Source of the DNA: Palsa-504 sp963769715
Lineage (GTDB): Bacteria > Actinomycetota > Actinomycetes > Streptosporangiales > Streptosporangiaceae
Direction of reading: 5' to 3'
Assembly (NCBI GenBank): GCA_963769715.1
Contig: CAVYNE010000025.1
Span: 124,001 to 188,000, forward strand
DNA length: 64,000 nt
The translations under genes and the position numbers were made by a program. The notes under the pieces were generated by a model. The model made no database searches. It saw only the letters and a list, made by a program, of their open reading frames with translations, and was not told the origin of the DNA. Each line of letters opens with the position of its first letter. Positions within the stretch are counted from its first letter, which is position 1. Below are positions 17,105-26,127 of this stretch, one piece after another.

Positions 17105-18390
17105 CGGGGCAGCCCTTCCATGGCCGCCAGGTACTGGCCGGCGGTCGCCTGGGCCACCGCGGACCAGGCGAACCGCTCGCCGACCCGGCGCAGCGCGCGG
17201 TCCGCGAGCGCGGCCCGCTCGGCGGGGGAGTCGTGCAGCCGCCGCAGCACGGCGGCGAGTTCCTCGTCATCCCCTGGTGTGACCAGGACGGCGGCGTCGC
17301 CGGTGACTTCGGGCAGCGCTCCGGTGCGGCTGGCCACCAGCGGGGTGCCCGAGGCCATGTGCTCCACCGCGGGTAGCGAGAACCCCTCGTACAGCGACGG
17401 CACCACGGCCGTCTCCGCGCTGGCCAGCAGCGCGGAGAACGCCTCGTCGCCGAGCCCGTGGGTGAACGTGACCCGGTCGGTGAGGGAAAGCTGGGCGGCC
17501 AGCCGTTCGGTGGCGGGCGCGGGCCTGCCGACGATGATCAGGTGCGCGTCGGTGTCGGTCACGAGCTTGCCCACCGCGCGCAGCAGCGTGGCGATCCCCT
17601 TGAGCGGGGAGTCGGCGCTGGCCACCGCGATGATCCGGCCGGGCACCCGGGCCCCTTCCCGCGGCCGGAACACCCGCGTGTCCACGCCCAGCGGGATGAT
17701 GTGCACATCTTCGGGCCGGACCCGGAAGTCGCGGCAGATGTCGCGCTTGGACGACTCCGACACGGTGATCAGCGGCCCCGCACCGGGTATCCCAGGTGCC
17801 CCGGGTTGCCTGGCCAGCCGGCGGGCCACCCGGGCCTGCATCCGGACGAACCCGTACCAGCGCCGCTTGGACAGCGCGCTGAGCCGGCCCGCCGAGGCCA
17901 GGTCGATGCGCCGGTCCACGCTGATCGGGTGGTGGATGCTGGTCACCAGCGGCAGCCCCAGCCGCCGCACGCCGAGCATCCCGTAGCCGAGCCCCTGGTT
18001 GTCATGGACCACATCGAAGTCCGCGGCGCGCGCGGCTAGTATCCGTACCGCCCGGAGGCTGAACGTCAGCGGCTCGGGGAATGCGCCGCCCCACATCATC
18101 GCGGTCTCGAGCACGTCCACCCAGTCCCGGTACTCGCCCCAGCGGGGGGTGCGGAACGGGTCGTCGTCGCGGTACAGATCGAGGCTGGGGATCTCGCGCA
18201 GCCATGGCCCGGGATCGAGGTCGGGGTACGGCTGGCCTGAGAACACCTCGACGTGATGCCCGAGCGCATGAAGTTCCCTGCTCAGGTGGCGTACGTAGAC
18301 ACCCTGGCCGCCGCAGTGCGGCTTGCTGCGATACGAGAGCAGCGCGATGCGCAGCGGGCGGTTCAAGATGACCACGGGGCACCTTACCAC
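17098..18390 (-). CDS. Glycosyltransferase family 4
   Basis: 430 residues with GT-B architecture. The N-terminal Rossmann domain opens LRIALLSYRSKPHCGGQGVYVRHLSRELHALGHHVEVFSG. The C-terminal domain has HIIPLGVDTRVFRP, ADSPLKGIATLLRA and the nucleotide-sugar site PSLYEGFSLPAVEHMASGTPLVAS (E-X7-E), followed by GALPEVTGDAAVLVTPGD. It transfers a sugar from a nucleotide donor with retention. It is first gene of the GT4-methyltransferase-toroid operon. Acceptor unknown. Confidence 0.9.
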   Translation of the reverse strand: MVRCPVVILNRPLRIALLSYRSKPHCGGQGVYVRHLSRELHALGHHVEVFSGQPYPDLDPGPWLREIPSLDLYRDDDPFRTPRWGEYRDWVDVLETAMMWGGAFPEPLTFSLRAVRILAARAADFDVVHDNQGLGYGMLGVRRLGLPLVTSIHHPISVDRRIDLASAGRLSALSKRRWYGFVRMQARVARRLARQPGAPGIPGAGPLITVSESSKRDICRDFRVRPEDVHIIPLGVDTRVFRPREGARVPGRIIAVASADSPLKGIATLLRAVGKLVTDTDAHLIIVGRPAPATERLAAQLSLTDRVTFTHGLGDEAFSALLASAETAVVPSLYEGFSLPAVEHMASGTPLVASRTGALPEVTGDAAVLVTPGDDEELAAVLRRLHDSPAERAALADRALRRVGERFAWSAVAQATAGQYLAAMEGLPRC

Positions 18391-18617
18391 TCGGTAGCCT
18401 CAGGGGTTCGGAGCGGACCCGCGTAGCCCGCCGCCATCAGGCTGCAGGCTCGCTCGTGGGTGCGCCAGACGGCTGCTCGGTCGGGATCCGGCGACTGAGG
18501 AACAGGACGTCCGGGCGAAGGACAACCAAGCGCTCAGGGTCACACAGGACGGGCGGCTGTACATCACCCGTCCCAGGTGATCGCGGGTCTACCACCTGGA
18601 GCTGTTACGGTATCGAC
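18391..18617. other. Intergenic region with a short coding remnant
   Basis: 227 bp between divergent genes. On the plus strand, about 18500-18581, one frame reads GRDPATEEQDVRAKDNQALRV and then GRLYITRPR before a stop, which looks like the tail of a lost gene that I cannot identify. The promoters of the GT4 operon and the amidohydrolase should lie here (TTACGGTATCGAC precedes the GTG at 18618). Confidence 0.35.
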
Positions 18618-19934
18618 GTGACGCACAGGTTCCCGGCGCTGATCGCGGCGCCGCCGCCGGCGCGCGGGCGGCTCTGGCTGACCGGGGCCCGGCTGTTCGA
18701 CGGCACCGGGGCGCCGCTGCGCGAGAACACGGCGATCCTGATCGAGGACGGCGTCATCCGCCGCGTCGCGGACGACCGGGAGGCGTGCCCGGACGGCGCC
18801 CGCCCGGTAGACGTGGGCCGGCGGGTGCTCATGCCGGGGCTGACCGACGCGCACACCCACGCGTCCGGCCGCGTGCCGACGACCGCGAAGGGCGCGGAGG
18901 AGCCGCTGCCGGGGATCGCGGCCCACTTCCTGCAGGCCGAACTCCGTGACTACCTGCGCTTCGGCGTGACCACCATCCGGGTCTGCGGGTCGCAGGGGCT
19001 GATGCCGCAGACGGCCAGGCAGGCCATGCGCTACGGCGCGTTCCGCGGTCCCCGGCTGCTGACCTGCGGCAAGATCATCTCTGCGACGGCGCCGGGCGGG
19101 CGTTTCTACGGTGACATGTACCGGGAGGCCGACGGCCCCGATGACATCAGGCGGGCGGTCAGGGAGCAGATCAGGGCCGGCGCGGACTTCGTCAAGGTGA
19201 TGACGACCGGCGCCCGCTCCAACGAGCTCGAGGACCCCGAGCCGCTCCAGCTCACCGAGCCGGAACTGGCCGCGGTCACCGACGAGGCACACCGGATGGG
19301 CTACCGGGTGGCCGCGCACGCCGAGGGCCTGGACGGCTGCGCGGCGGCGATCAGGCACGGAGTGGACACCATCGAGCATGGCATGTACCTGCACCGGCGG
19401 CCGGACCTGCTGGCGGCGATGGCCGCCGCGGGCCAGGTCCTGGTGCCCACGTTGTCGGGCTATTACTGGATGGCCGGCCTGGAGGAGGCTGTCGACCCGG
19501 CGGTCAGCCCGGGGCAGGCCCTGGACCCGGCCGCGGCGCACGCCGATCCCGGGATGCCGCCCGTGCTGTCCGAGCTGGCGCAGCATAACCTCGAGCAGGG
19601 CGCGGCCAGCATGCGGGCCGCCCGGCAGGCGGGCGTCAAGATCGCCCTCGGCAGCGACATGAGCCTGGCCGTCGGCCTGGAGATCCAGCGGATGGTGCAC
19701 CACGGGCTCAGCCCGGCCCAGGCTCTGGTGGCCGCGACCAGGACCGCGGCCGAGGCGCTGGACCTGGACGGGCACATCGGCACCGTGGCGGAGGGCAAGC
19801 TCGCCGACCTGACGATCGTGGACGGCGACCCGCTGGCCGAACCGCACCTGCTCAGTGACCCCGGCCGCATCTGGCTGGTCCTGCAGCGGGGCGTCCCGGT
19901 GGCCGGCCAGGCCCTGGCCAATCCGGCCCCCTGA
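18618..19934 (+). CDS. Amidohydrolase, prolidase/imidazolonepropionase-like
   Basis: 438 residues from the GTG at 18618; upstream in-frame residues are unrelated. Metal site: DAHTHAS (HxH), the carboxylatable lysine in DFVKVMTTG, AAHAEG, TIEHGMY and the aspartate of LGSDMSLAVG. The flanking composite sandwich appears as LWLTGARLFDGTG and LADLTIVDGDPLAE. Related proteins hydrolyse carboxypeptide, N-acyl-amino acid or Xaa-Pro type substrates. It is followed after 8 bp by the rhomboid-like gene. Confidence 0.88.
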   Translation: MTHRFPALIAAPPPARGRLWLTGARLFDGTGAPLRENTAILIEDGVIRRVADDREACPDGARPVDVGRRVLMPGLTDAHTHASGRVPTTAKGAEEPLPGIAAHFLQAELRDYLRFGVTTIRVCGSQGLMPQTARQAMRYGAFRGPRLLTCGKIISATAPGGRFYGDMYREADGPDDIRRAVREQIRAGADFVKVMTTGARSNELEDPEPLQLTEPELAAVTDEAHRMGYRVAAHAEGLDGCAAAIRHGVDTIEHGMYLHRRPDLLAAMAAAGQVLVPTLSGYYWMAGLEEAVDPAVSPGQALDPAAAHADPGMPPVLSELAQHNLEQGAASMRAARQAGVKIALGSDMSLAVGLEIQRMVHHGLSPAQALVAATRTAAEALDLDGHIGTVAEGKLADLTIVDGDPLAEPHLLSDPGRIWLVLQRGVPVAGQALANPAP

Positions 19935-19942
19935 AGCCCGGC

Positions 19943-19978
19943 ATGAACGGCATGAACGGCATGAACGGCATGAACGGC
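19943..19978 (+). repeat. 9-bp tandem repeat encoding four Met-Asn-Gly starts
   Basis: ATGAACGGC is repeated four times from 19943, so the protein can start at any of four in-frame ATGs. No strong Shine-Dalgarno precedes the first. Unit loss or gain keeps the frame. Confidence 0.9.
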
Positions 19979-20767
19979 AAGAAGATGCGCCGCCGGTACG
20001 GGTTCGCCGGTGCCTACCTGGCCTGCTTCCTCGCCGTCGAGTTCACCTACGCTTTGCTGACCCCGGCCGCGCAGGCCACGCTGATCGCGTGGGCCAGCAC
20101 GAACGTGGCCAACCTCGAGCATGAGCCGGCCCTGCCGCTGGTGCTTTCCGCCTTCGTCACGCCCGGGGACCTCGTGGTCTGGCCGGTGCTGATCGCGCTG
20201 GCGCTCTTCGGCGCCAACCGGGCGCTCGGCAACGCCAGGACGGCGCTGGTCTGCCTGGCCGGGCAGGTGATCGGCTCGCTGGTCAGCGAGGGCATCGTGG
20301 CTTACCGGGTGGACGCCGGCCAGCTGGCCGGTGCGAACAGGTACCTCACCGACGTGGGGCCGTCCTACGTGGTGGTGTCGGCCATCGTGATCGCGCTGGC
20401 GTGCGGCACCTGGCTCGCCCGGGCGCTGGCGGCCGTTGACCTCGTGGTGCTGGTGTTTCCCGGGCACATCTTCGGCGGCCTGAGCCAGCTCGACGTGTCC
20501 GCGGTCGGGCACCTGACCGCGATGCTCACCGCGGCCGCGGCCACCGCGCTGATCCTGACCCGCCGTAGGCGGGGCTCAGGGGGCCACTTGGTGGACGGCC
20601 ATGCCGATCAGGTAGGTGATCCCGACCGCGATGGCCCCCAAGACCAGCTGTCGCAGCGCGCCCCGCCAGAACGGCCGCTCGGTCAGCCGGGCCACCAAGC
20701 CCCCGCCGACGATCGCGGCGACGGCGGCGAGGCCGAGCGCGACGGCCATCACGTCCAGGCCGAATAG
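19943..20767 (+). CDS. Rhomboid-like integral membrane protein
   Basis: The first 215 residues form a polytopic protein: AGAYLACFLAVEFTYALL, ASTNVANLEHEPALPLVLSAFVTPGDLVVWPVLIALALFGANRALGN, GQVIGSLVSEGIVAYR and DVGPSYVVVSAIVIALACG. This matches the rhomboid-like family of actinobacteria. The usual GxSx/H dyad is only partly recognisable (GPSYVVVS and SAVGHLTA). The frame has no stop until 20765 and runs 192 bp into the convergent VIT1-type gene; the last 60 residues are an antisense shadow, suggesting a lost stop or a base error near 20570. Confidence 0.75.
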   Translation: MNGMNGMNGMNGKKMRRRYGFAGAYLACFLAVEFTYALLTPAAQATLIAWASTNVANLEHEPALPLVLSAFVTPGDLVVWPVLIALALFGANRALGNARTALVCLAGQVIGSLVSEGIVAYRVDAGQLAGANRYLTDVGPSYVVVSAIVIALACGTWLARALAAVDLVVLVFPGHIFGGLSQLDVSAVGHLTAMLTAAAATALILTRRRRGSGGHLVDGHADQVGDPDRDGPQDQLSQRAPPERPLGQPGHQAPADDRGDGGEAERDGHHVQAE

Positions 20768-21306
20768 GTACGGGAGCAGCGGGATGATCGCGCCGACGGC
20801 GAACGAGGCCAGCGAGGCGCCCGCCGCCACCACCGGGGAGGGCAGGTCGCCGGGGTCTACCCCTAGCTCCTCCAGTGCGTGCACGGCCAGCGCCTTTTCC
20901 GGGTTCGCCGAGATCTCGGCGGCGGCCTGCCGCGCAGTGGCCGCGCTGACGCCGCGGGCCCGGAGCATGGTGGCCAGCTCGGCCTGCTCGAAGGCGGCGT
21001 TGTTCTCCAGCTCCAGCCGTTCCTTGTTGACCTCGGAGTAGATGAGCTCGTTCTGCGAGGAGACCGACACGTACTCCCCGGCCGCCATCGAGCCGGCCCC
21101 GCGGCCAGGCCGGCCAGGCCGGTGAGCACGATCGTGTGCGCGCTCGCGCCGCCGCCGCCCACTCCGGCGATCAGCGACGCGTTGGTCACCAGCCCGTCCA
21201 TGGCGCCGAACACGGCCGGGCGCAGCCAGCCGCCCGACACGTCGCGGTGGTGGTGTCCGCCGTCGCGTCCGTGCGGTTCGGTCCTGGCTCGCTTCTCAGT
21301 TGCCAT
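20576..21306 (-). pseudogene. VIT1/CCC1-family iron/manganese transporter, one frameshift
   Basis: ATG 21306 begins MATEKRARTEPHGRD, then a His-rich stretch and GGWLRPAVFGAMDGLVTNASLIAGVGGGGASAHTIVLTGLAGLAAG. The next frame continues SMAAGEYVSVSSQNELIYSEVNKERLELENN to a normal C-terminus with four hydrophobic segments. Restoring one G in the GGG at about 21098-21102 fuses them into about 243 residues. The conserved DGLVTNASLI and MAAGEYVSVSSQ motifs define the family, which exports Fe2+/Mn2+ in other bacteria. A sequencing contraction is as likely as a real lesion. Confidence 0.8.
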
Positions 21307-21428
21307 CGGGGCTGCATTCCCTCTCCGCGCCGTCACACTCCAGGCCAGCGCAAATTCTCCAGCGTCCCGCACGGCGCGCGCCCGGCGCGGTACGCCGCGG
21401 ATGGCGCACCGCACCGGGCGTAACAGGC

Positions 21429-23144
21429 CTAGCTCTTGGCCGCGTTGTACAGGAACAAGTGCCCGATCGCGGTCGGGTAGACACCGGTCACGTTCTTCGC
21501 CGTCGCCGTCAGGTAATTGTAGAAGTACCCGAAGATGATCGGCGTCTGGGCCAGCAGCAGCGTCTCGATCTGCCCGGCCAGGCTGCGCTGGGTGGACAGG
21601 TCGGAGGCGGCGACGTACTGCGCGACCAGCTTGTCGTACTGCGCGTTGTTGAAGTGAGCGGCGTTCCATGCGCCGCTGCCCGTCGTCGCGTTAATCGTCT
21701 CCAGCGGCGCGCCCAGGAACACGTTCGGCACGCCGCGGTGCCCGTAGTCGACCAGGCTCATCGTGGCATCCAGCCAGTCGGAGTTCCCGAATGTGCCCTT
21801 GCCGTAGTAGGCGGACGAGGGCTCCACCTTCAGGTTGATTTTCACGCCGATGGCCGCCGCGGATTGCACCACGATCTGGGCGTACTCGGGGATCTCCTGG
21901 GCCAGCTCGGTGACGAGCTGGGTGCTGAACCCCGAGGGGTGCCCGGCCGCCGCGAGCAGGGACTTGGCCTGGCTGATGTTCTGCGTGCGCTGGGCGACGC
22001 TGGTGTTCGTGGACGGGTACACGGGCGCGAACGGGCTGTCGTTGCCGACGTCGGCGAAGCCCTTGAAGAGCGCGGTGACGATCGCGGGGCGGTTGAGCGT
22101 GAGCGCGATCGCCTGCCGCACCCGCGAGTCGGTGAACGGGGCCTGGTCGTTGCGCATCGACAGCTCGCGGTGCGCGCTGGACTTCAGCTTGATGATGTTG
22201 TAACCGCCGCTGAGCAGCGCCTGGCCGCCGGACACGGAGAACTGCCCGACTACGTCGATCGTCCCGGCAGTCAGCGCGAGGATCGACGGAGACTGGGTGT
22301 CATAGAAGGTGAACTGGGTCTGCGAGGGCAGTGCCTTGGTGCCCCAGTACGACTCGTTACGGGTAAACGTGGCGCCCACCTTCGGCGTGTACGAGCCGAG
22401 CACGAACGGCCCGGTGCCGATGAACGAGCTCTGCCAGCTGGCCGGGTTGTAGCCGTTCGGCAGGATGATCACGTTGTAGTTGTCGGAGGACACCAGGTAC
22501 GGGAAGTTCCCGTTGGGAGCCTCCAGGTGGAAGGCCACCGTGTAGTTGTCGACCTTCACCACGCCGGACGGTTTCAGCACGGTGTTGGGCAACGCGGACA
22601 GCGAGTTCGACCCGTTCTTGGTGTTCGTGTGCAGCTGGAATGTGTACACCACGTCGTCGGCGGTGAGCGGGGCACCGTTGTGGAACTTGACACCCTGCCG
22701 GATCTTGAATGTCCAGACGTCGGCGGTGGAGTTAGGCGTCCAGCTCGTCGCGAGCACCGGCGTCAGGTTCAGGGTCTGGCCGGAGAGGCAGAGGTACTCG
22801 CCGGTCTGCGCGAGCATATCGAGCCCGCCCTGGTCGGGGACGGTCACCGGGTTGATCGCCCCGGTCGGCGTGGTGATGCCGGCCTTGATCACCGCTCCGG
22901 CCGCGCCGGCGGCCGCACTCGACGAGCTCGACGTGCCCGGCGCAGCCGAGCTCGAGGAACTGCTGCTGCAGGCGGCGACGATGCTGCCGAGCAGCGGTAC
23001 CGATATGCCGACGACGGTGCCGCGGCGGATGAATTCGCGGCGGGAGAGCCGTCCCGCGGCGAACTCGTCGATGATGTGATTAGCGATCTCACCCTGGCCC
23101 TGGCGCAGGCGCCCGAGCCGGCGGTGATCGATATTCCTGGTCAT
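21429..23144 (-). CDS. ABC transporter substrate-binding lipoprotein, family 5 (peptide/nickel)
   Basis: 571 residues from ATG 23144, which has an AGGGAGG site and overlaps the ATPase stop (ATGA). The leader carries a twin-arginine motif SRREFIRRGTVVGISVPLLG and a lipobox cysteine in IVAACSSS, suggesting Tat export and lipidation. The mature SBP_bac_5 domain shows WTFKIRQGVKFHNGAPLTADDVVYTF and FTDSRVRQAIALTLNRPAIV. It should bind oligopeptides or similar ligands for the adjacent importer and is last gene of that operon. Confidence 0.9.
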   Translation of the reverse strand: MTRNIDHRRLGRLRQGQGEIANHIIDEFAAGRLSRREFIRRGTVVGISVPLLGSIVAACSSSSSSSAAPGTSSSSSAAAGAAGAVIKAGITTPTGAINPVTVPDQGGLDMLAQTGEYLCLSGQTLNLTPVLATSWTPNSTADVWTFKIRQGVKFHNGAPLTADDVVYTFQLHTNTKNGSNSLSALPNTVLKPSGVVKVDNYTVAFHLEAPNGNFPYLVSSDNYNVIILPNGYNPASWQSSFIGTGPFVLGSYTPKVGATFTRNESYWGTKALPSQTQFTFYDTQSPSILALTAGTIDVVGQFSVSGGQALLSGGYNIIKLKSSAHRELSMRNDQAPFTDSRVRQAIALTLNRPAIVTALFKGFADVGNDSPFAPVYPSTNTSVAQRTQNISQAKSLLAAAGHPSGFSTQLVTELAQEIPEYAQIVVQSAAAIGVKINLKVEPSSAYYGKGTFGNSDWLDATMSLVDYGHRGVPNVFLGAPLETINATTGSGAWNAAHFNNAQYDKLVAQYVAASDLSTQRSLAGQIETLLLAQTPIIFGYFYNYLTATAKNVTGVYPTAIGHLFLYNAAKS

Positions 23145-25207
23145 GGGGAGCCTCCCTGAGATGGGGCGGATTCGTTGCGTTGGATATTTCGCAGTTCGGC
23201 GAGCGGGATATGACATCGGATCAGGTGCCCCGGCTCTTCTTCGAGCAGCGGCGGTTCGGTAGATTCGCATAGGCCGGTCGGCAGTCGGCGAGGGCAGCGG
23301 GTATGGAACACACAGCCGCTCGGCGGGTCGGCCGCGGACGGGATCTCACCGGTCAGCCTGATCCGGGCGGGAGGCTGGCCGTCGAGCGACGGCACGGCGG
23401 AGAACAGCGCCTCGGTGTAGGGATGATGCGGTCCCGCGAAGACCGTCTCGGCTGGCCCGATCTCCATCACGCGCCCGAGGTACAGCACCACGATGCGGTC
23501 CGATAGGTACCTGACCAGACCAAGGTCATGCGAGATGAACAGGTAGGTGGCCTGCTCGGTGGTCTGCAGGTCGGCCAGCAGGTTGAGGATGGCCGCCTGG
23601 ACCGAGACGTCGAGCGCCGAGGTCGGTTCGTCGCAGACCACCACTTCGGGCCCGGCGCCGAAGGCACGCGCGATCGCGACCCGCTGCTTGAGCCCGCCCG
23701 AGAGCTGGCTCGGGCGCAGTGGCAGGTGCCGGTCCTCCAGCCGGACCGAGGCGATCAGCTCGGCCAGCCGGTCGCGCAGCGCCGTCCCGGACAGCCCGGC
23801 CAGCCGGGTCAGCGGGCGGCTGATCAGGCTGCGCACCGTGTGCCGGCGGTTGAGGGCCGAGTCCGGGTTCTGGAACACGATCTGCAGCGCGCGCAAGGTC
23901 TCCCGCGGCCGCCGCCGCGCGTCCGGGTTGAGCGGGGTGCCGTGCAGGGTGACGACCGAGCCCTGGTCCGGCGCTATGAGCCCGAGCAGGACGCGCGCCA
24001 GCGTGGTCTTGCCGCTGCCCGACTCGCCCACCAGCCCGAGCGTCTCGCCCCGGTGGACGGACAGGTCGACGCCGGCCAGGGCCTGGACGCCGCCCGCGAA
24101 GGTCTTCGACAGTCCCTCGACGACCACCAGCGGCCCGCCGCTCCCGTTGCCCGCGAGCGTGTCGACCGAGACCGGGGTGGCGCGAGGCAGGCCCGGGGCC
24201 AGCTCGTGGAAAAAGCAGCGTGAGGTCCGCAGGTCGCCGGCATCGAAGAACGGCGGATCTGACTCGCGGCAACGGTCCTGGGCGAGCGCGCACCGAGGGG
24301 CGAAGATGCAACCGGTCATGGTGTGACCGGGCGCCGGCAGGAAGCCGGGGATGGTGTCCAGCCGGTCGTTGTCCTTGCGCTGCCCGCGCCGCGGGATGCA
24401 GCGCAGCAGCCCGACCGTATAAGGGTGGCGCGGGTCGTCGAAGACCTGGCGCGCGGGTCCTTCCTCGACCAGCTCGCCCGCGTAGAGCACCCCGACCCGG
24501 TCGCACATCTTGGCGATCACCGCCAGGTTGTGGCTGATGAACAACACCGAGGTGTCGAGCTCCTGGCGCAGCGCCGCGACCAGGTCGAGCACTTCGGCCT
24601 CGACGGTGGCGTCCAGTGCGGTGGTGGGCTCGTCCAGGATCAGCAGCGACGGCGAGATGGCCAGCGCCATCGCGATGACGACCCGCTGCGCCATTCCGCC
24701 GGACAGCTGGTGCGGGTACCGCCGCATGACCAAGCCCGGGTCCGCTATCTGGACCTTGCGCAGCATCTCCTCGGCCGACTGCATCGCCGGGCCCTCGGAC
24801 TCGCCGGCGATCTGGAACACCTCGGCGATCTGCTGCCCCACCCGAAGCGAAGGGTTGAGCGCCCGCCCCGGCTCCTGGTACACCATCGAGACGGTGCGGG
24901 CCCGCAGGTCGCGGAGCGCTGCCCGGTCCATCGACATCGGGTCCAGCCCGTTGATGCTGATCGTCCCGCCGCTCACCCGGCCGTTGCTGGGCAGGTAACG
25001 CACCACCGCGAGCGCGACCGTGGACTTGCCGGACCCGGACTCACCCACCAGCCCGTAAGACTCGCCGCGCCCGATCGAGAACGACACGTCGCGCAGCGCA
25101 AGGCGGTCCTGGTCGCGTACCCGGTAGGTGACGTCCAGGTTCGAAACGGACAGGGCCAGCGCAGGGTCAGCTGACGGCGGAGCAGCAGCGGCCGGGTCGG
25201 TGGTCAT
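23141..25207 (-). CDS. Fused dual ABC ATPase (DppD-DppF type)
   Basis: 688 residues with two complete nucleotide-binding domains. First domain: GESGSGKSTVALAV, LSGGMAQRVVIAMALA, LLILDEPTTALD, then the Dpp-type C-terminal HPYTVGLLRCIPR with the cysteine cluster GCIFAPRCALAQDRC. Second domain: GESGSGKTTLARVLLG, LSGGLKQRVAIARAFG, VVVCDEPTSALDVS, HPYTEALFSAVP and CVFHTRCPRRLPTGLC. It energises the peptide/nickel-type importer. The cysteine clusters are typical of the family and may hold an Fe-S centre. Coupled to the genes on both sides by 4-bp overlaps. Confidence 0.93.
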   Translation of the reverse strand: MTTDPAAAAPPSADPALALSVSNLDVTYRVRDQDRLALRDVSFSIGRGESYGLVGESGSGKSTVALAVVRYLPSNGRVSGGTISINGLDPMSMDRAALRDLRARTVSMVYQEPGRALNPSLRVGQQIAEVFQIAGESEGPAMQSAEEMLRKVQIADPGLVMRRYPHQLSGGMAQRVVIAMALAISPSLLILDEPTTALDATVEAEVLDLVAALRQELDTSVLFISHNLAVIAKMCDRVGVLYAGELVEEGPARQVFDDPRHPYTVGLLRCIPRRGQRKDNDRLDTIPGFLPAPGHTMTGCIFAPRCALAQDRCRESDPPFFDAGDLRTSRCFFHELAPGLPRATPVSVDTLAGNGSGGPLVVVEGLSKTFAGGVQALAGVDLSVHRGETLGLVGESGSGKTTLARVLLGLIAPDQGSVVTLHGTPLNPDARRRPRETLRALQIVFQNPDSALNRRHTVRSLISRPLTRLAGLSGTALRDRLAELIASVRLEDRHLPLRPSQLSGGLKQRVAIARAFGAGPEVVVCDEPTSALDVSVQAAILNLLADLQTTEQATYLFISHDLGLVRYLSDRIVVLYLGRVMEIGPAETVFAGPHHPYTEALFSAVPSLDGQPPARIRLTGEIPSAADPPSGCVFHTRCPRRLPTGLCESTEPPLLEEEPGHLIRCHIPLAELRNIQRNESAPSQGGSP

Positions 25208-26127
25208 GCGCTGAGCACCTGCTCAATCGAGTCCGCGATGAGGCTGACCGCGACCACCAGCGAGGCGAGGGCGAGCGCCGGGAACAGCGTCTGCCACCAG
25301 TAGCCGGACACCAGGCCGACGTAGTTGGCCGAGATGTCTGCGCCCCAGTCGGGGGTGGGCGGTGCTATGCCGAAGCCGAGGAAGGATAGCGTGGCCACCG
25401 CGAAGACCGCGTAGCTCAGCCGGACCGTGAACTCGACCACGATGGTGGGCATGACGTTGGGCAGGATCTCGGCGAACATGACCCGGGCCGGTCTCTCGCC
25501 GAGCAGCCGGGAACCGGACACATAATCCTGATGCCGCTCGACCAGCACCGCCGCCCGGACCGTGCGCGCGATCAGCGGCGTGAACACCAGGCCGATGATG
25601 ATGGTAATCGACAGTACGGACGAGCCGACGGCGACGACGAACAGGAACGCGATGATCACGAAGGGCAGCGCGAGGAAGGCCTCCACGATCCGCGAGATCA
25701 CCTGGTCGAAGGCTCCGCCGAGGTAGCCCATGGCCAGGCCGAGGGCGGTGCCGAGGATGGTGCCGAGCACGGTGGCCAGCGGGGTGATGATCAGGATGTC
25801 CCTGGCGCCGACGATGACCCGGGACAGCACGTCCCGGCCGAGCGGGTCGGTGCCGAACCAGTGTGCCGAGGACGGGGCGGAGTTGGCGGACAGGAGTTGC
25901 TGCGCGAGCGGGTTGTACGGTGCGAGCAAGTGCCCGAAAACGGCGCAGACGACCCAGAACAGCAAGATGGCCGCGCCGACGAAGAACGTCGGCCGGTGCA
26001 GCAGCAGTCGCCACCTGGCCGGCGTGGCCCGGCTCGCGGCCGCCACCGCCGCCTGTCCGGTCGGCCCGAGATACCCACCCGTACGATCGAGAGACGCAAC
26101 CGGATCAACCGGCGACGGGACGCTCAT
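25204..26127 (-). CDS. ABC transporter permease, DppC/OppC type
   Basis: 307 residues. The N-terminal OppC segment (RPTFFVGAAILLFWVVCAVFGHLLAPYNPLAQ) is followed by FGTDPLGRDVLSRVIVGARDIL, a hallmark of DppC permeases, and an EAA loop (YVSGSRLLGERPARVMFAEILPNVMP). Six hydrophobic segments. ATGA overlaps on both sides place it between the DppB-type permease and the fused ATPase. Confidence 0.92.
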   Translation of the reverse strand: MSVPSPVDPVASLDRTGGYLGPTGQAAVAAASRATPARWRLLLHRPTFFVGAAILLFWVVCAVFGHLLAPYNPLAQQLLSANSAPSSAHWFGTDPLGRDVLSRVIVGARDILIITPLATVLGTILGTALGLAMGYLGGAFDQVISRIVEAFLALPFVIIAFLFVVAVGSSVLSITIIIGLVFTPLIARTVRAAVLVERHQDYVSGSRLLGERPARVMFAEILPNVMPTIVVEFTVRLSYAVFAVATLSFLGFGIAPPTPDWGADISANYVGLVSGYWWQTLFPALALASLVVAVSLIADSIEQVLSA

